This document shows, piece after piece, positions 32,149 to 34,399 of a DNA stretch of 34,399 nt. This stretch comes from Pseudomonadota bacterium (GTDB lineage: Bacteria > Pseudomonadota > Alphaproteobacteria > Sphingomonadales > SMXR01), in contig JADFIA010000023.1 in NCBI GenBank assembly GCA_022566895.1, forward strand, positions 1 to 34,399. The letters are read 5' to 3'. The position numbers and the translations under genes are program-made. The notes beneath the pieces were generated by a model. It saw only the letters and a program-made list of their open reading frames with translations, was not told the DNA's origin and did not search any database. The stretch's first letter is position 1, and each line of letters opens with the position of its first letter.

Positions 32149-32787
32149 ATGAGACGTTCCACGGTTCTACTCGCTGACGACCACCGAATGCTGCTGGATG
32201 CGTTCACAAAGGTTTTGGAGCCCGAATTCGAAATCATCGGCACAGTGGAAGACGGGCGCGAATTGCTTGACTTGGCGGTTGAATTGAAACCAGACGTCAT
32301 AGTTCTCGATATCTCCATGCCGCTTCTCAATGGCCTTGCCGCTTGCGAGCGGTTACGAAAATCCGTGCCGGGTACCAAGCTGATTTTTCTCACGGTAAAC
32401 GAAAATCCCGAAATCGTTGCGGAGGCCTTTCGCCTTGGCGCTAATGGATATCTCCTGAAAAAATCAGCGGCATCAGAGCTCGTAGAGGCGATCCGCCAAG
32501 TGCTTCTAGGGCGCACCTACGTTACACCGCTGGTAACCCAGTCGATGGTAAACAGGCTCATGAATGGGCCTGCAGAAAAAACCAACCGCGCTAAGCTTAC
32601 ACCCCGCCAGAAGGAAGTTGTGCAGCTGATAGCCGAAGGCTATTCGATGAAGGAGGTGGCGCGGATGCTTGATATTAGCCCGAGGACGGTTGCCTTCCAC
32701 AAATACCGCGTTATGGAAGACCAACATTTGGAAAAACATGTGGACTTGATCCGCTTCGCGATCAAGAACGGCATCATTTCGGTTTGA
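32149..32787 (+). CDS. NarL/LuxR-family response regulator
   Basis: 212 residues: receiver (1-120) with VLLADDH acidic pocket, D54 in VLDISMP and K in YLLKKSA, followed by a LuxR-type helix-turn-helix (about 145-208) LTPRQKEVVQLIAEGYSMKE and VARMLDISPRTVAFHKYRVM. It binds DNA when phosphorylated by the kinase upstream. GGGAGG lies at the kinase end, and the start codon follows its TGA after one base, so the two are translationally coupled. Target genes cannot be read from the sequence. Confidence 0.94.
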   Translation: MRRSTVLLADDHRMLLDAFTKVLEPEFEIIGTVEDGRELLDLAVELKPDVIVLDISMPLLNGLAACERLRKSVPGTKLIFLTVNENPEIVAEAFRLGANGYLLKKSAASELVEAIRQVLLGRTYVTPLVTQSMVNRLMNGPAEKTNRAKLTPRQKEVVQLIAEGYSMKEVARMLDISPRTVAFHKYRVMEDQHLEKHVDLIRFAIKNGIISV

Positions 32788-32956
32788 ATCCGGGTCAGTA
32801 AACAATTTCTGGAATACCCGTCAATTCTACCAGTGGTCCACTGCGGATTTTCTCTGATAGTTTTGCACTAGGCTAGGCCGGCTGTTCGCACCGAAGAATA
32901 AGCGGCGCGTTTTTCACAGCTGTCCGCATGGTGCAAGGCAGAAAAGGATCAGGAAA

Positions 32957-33355
32957 TTGACTCGACGCAGTGTCCTTGTGGTTGAAGACCATCCCGCAAC
33001 ACTCGAAGTTATTGCCCGGATCCTGGCGACCAAATTTGACGTGATCGGCAAGGTCGGGGGTGGCGCCGCAGCCCTCGATGTGGCGGAGGACCTCAAACCC
33101 GATTTGGTCGTTCTCGATATTTCGCTGCCGATGATTAGCGGGATTGAGATCGCTAGGATACTTAGGAAGAAAAACCCAAGTGCGAAGATCGTATTCGTCA
33201 CGGTTCATAATGACCCGGATTTTCTGAGTGAGGCCCTGGACGCAGGCGGGCTTGGATATGTACTCAAGCCCCGAATGGCCTCGGATCTCGTGCGCGCCCT
33301 GAATGAGGCTTCTCTCGGGCGCCGGTTCATTTCTTCGGTGTTGCTCGAAAATTGA
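32957..33355 (+). CDS. Receiver-only paralogue of the NarL-type regulator
   Basis: A 132-residue receiver with VLVVEDH, D54 in VLDISLP and K in YVLKPRMASDLV. It aligns from its first residue with the receiver of the regulator upstream (D54 in both; KPDxxVLDIS in both), but stops where the linker would begin and has no DNA-binding domain. No HTH remnant could be found in the following 380 bases. It may act as a phosphate sink or compete for the kinase. The start is TTG at 32957 behind AGGA; no in-frame ATG exists. Confidence 0.82.
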   Translation: MTRRSVLVVEDHPATLEVIARILATKFDVIGKVGGGAAALDVAEDLKPDLVVLDISLPMISGIEIARILRKKNPSAKIVFVTVHNDPDFLSEALDAGGLGYVLKPRMASDLVRALNEASLGRRFISSVLLEN

Positions 33356-33537
33356 TAAGATATTCTCTCGATCATCGACACTTCCGGGAACTGAAAAGGT
33401 CCAACCGGGTGCCTCCTGGTCATTGAACCACTGTTCCGGGACTGGCAATCGTTTGATCTACACCTGTCACTTGTCACAGTTAATCTTGACCTTACGGAAT
33501 CCTATCTTCCCGGTGCGAGTACGGGAAGGAACAGGTC

Positions 33538-33717
33538 ATGGATCGTGGGATGCACCGGCTTATATTTAAGATCCGCGGTCGTCTCTTCGCCCCCCGAATG
33601 CACTGCCAAAGCTCGACAGAGCGACCCTACCGGGAGGCCATGAACCCTCCTTACGGGACCCAGCACTACGACGGAGTCCGCAGCAGCGGGGGTTGGCGCG
33701 GAAACCTGTCGCACTAA
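33538..33717 (+). CDS. Possible small basic protein (59 codons), unrecognised
   Basis: ATG at 33538 is preceded by GGGAAGGAAC at good distance and the frame runs 59 codons to TAA at 33715. The product is rich in arginine, histidine and tyrosine with no membrane segment and no family signature. It lies in a 379-base gap between the receiver-only gene and the barrel gene and ends 17 bases before the latter, so it could equally be leader sequence. Reported only because the ribosome binding site is good. Confidence 0.2.
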   Translation: MDRGMHRLIFKIRGRLFAPRMHCQSSTERPYREAMNPPYGTQHYDGVRSSGGWRGNLSH

Positions 33718-33734
33718 CGAGGAGGCAGAAGCCG

Positions 33735-34364
33735 ATGAACGGAACGAGTGAAAAATTACCATCGGATATGACTTCGTTTACACAACGGCCAGGGACAGGA
33801 TTCTCGACACACAACCGGATCGCATTAGTACGCCTTGGGCTGCTGCTCTTGGTCGGAGCCGCTGTCCTGGCACCGTACGGCAGCGCTTTTGCCCAGGAGG
33901 GCTTCAAGCGATTCGAGCTTCGTGTCGGCGTTTTTTTTGCCAAAAAAAATTCGGATCTTCGGCTGAGTACAGATGACGCGGCGGGAACCATATTCAACTC
34001 CAAACGCGACTTTGGTATCGGTTCAAGCGATACGACCTTCCGCGTCGAAGGCGTATTCAGGTTTTCGCGACATCACCGCCTCGATGCAGGTTGGTTTGAA
34101 CTATCCCGTGGAGCCACACACACCTTGGACGGAGAGTTTACGGTTCGAGACACAGTCTTTCGCGTCAACGCGAATTTAAAGACCAGACTCAACGTCAACA
34201 TATTCAAGTTTACGTACAGCTATATGTTTACGCCGTCCGACAAATTCACACTTGGTCCAACCGTAGGAATCTTTTTCCAAAAGGATAAAATAAAAACAAC
34301 CCTTCAGAAAAAATCAAAAATGGCTGTCACAATGCGACAGCGTACTCAGACGCCCATATCATGA
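33735..34364 (+). CDS. Outer-membrane beta-barrel protein, probably frameshifted or truncated
   Basis: 209 residues as read. ATG 33735 follows GAGGAGG and is preferred to an upstream in-frame start. An extended N-terminus leads into a signal sequence (LGLLLLVGAAVLAPYGSAFA, cut before QEG). Alternating strands follow: FELRVGVFF, TTFRVEGVFRFSRHHRLDAGWFEL, NIFKFTYSYMF and KFTLGPTVGIFF. This layout fits a family of outer-membrane barrels of unknown role that are usually noticeably longer. After about residue 185 the frame becomes lysine-rich and ends abruptly, while both other forward frames stay open to the window end. Confidence 0.6.
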   Translation: MNGTSEKLPSDMTSFTQRPGTGFSTHNRIALVRLGLLLLVGAAVLAPYGSAFAQEGFKRFELRVGVFFAKKNSDLRLSTDDAAGTIFNSKRDFGIGSSDTTFRVEGVFRFSRHHRLDAGWFELSRGATHTLDGEFTVRDTVFRVNANLKTRLNVNIFKFTYSYMFTPSDKFTLGPTVGIFFQKDKIKTTLQKKSKMAVTMRQRTQTPIS

Positions 34365-34399
34365 GTGTTCTTCGGTCCGTGACTGCGTCATCTATGCCT

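Overview
The window looks like chromosomal DNA of a GC-rich alphaproteobacterium, probably a Rhodospirillales-like lineage. This rests on gene families (Tat-exported PhoX-type protein, glutaryl-CoA dehydrogenase, NarL-type and hybrid kinases) and frequent TTG starts, not on a marker gene. The left third is visibly richer in GC than the middle and right. No rRNA, tRNA or CRISPR array was seen.

Layout. (1) 1-11.5 kb is an ordinary metabolic and transport region: a partial PhoX-like protein, an iron(III) ABC permease and binding protein with a Fur-like site between them, a D-2-hydroxyacid dehydrogenase, a class V aminotransferase-fold enzyme, glutaryl-CoA dehydrogenase, a DUF945 protein, an endonuclease/exonuclease/phosphatase-fold protein and a ceramidase-like membrane protein. 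(2) 11.5-17.75 kb is marked by a dispersed palindrome whose arms read GTCCGC...GCGGAC. From 12.94 kb on, six one-gene units follow each other on the + strand: a 109-aa membrane protein, a MAPEG protein, a cold shock protein, a RimK-like ATP-grasp ligase, a minimal tyrosine recombinase and a 184-aa membrane protein. A palindrome copy sits at every junction. No copy was seen outside 11.5-17.75 kb. (3) 17.9-33.4 kb is a dense signalling region.

The signalling region holds a membrane hybrid histidine kinase; separately encoded phosphorelay pieces (a solo HPt, two solo receivers and a solo DHp-like helical hairpin); a REC-EAL c-di-GMP phosphodiesterase; and a minus-strand operon rsbR-rsbS-rsbT-rsbX-like leading into a soluble tripartite hybrid kinase. 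Divergent from that operon are a four-PAS NarL-type kinase, its response regulator and a receiver-only paralogue. The window ends in an outer-membrane barrel gene that may be frameshifted.

Reading of the whole: a stressosome (RsbR/RsbS/RsbT) probably feeds, through an RsbT-like/SpoIIE switch protein, into a REC/HPt phosphorelay and c-di-GMP turnover rather than an adjacent sigma factor, since none is encoded here. The repeat-bounded gene array with its own recombinase is the strongest candidate for an undescribed mobile arrangement.
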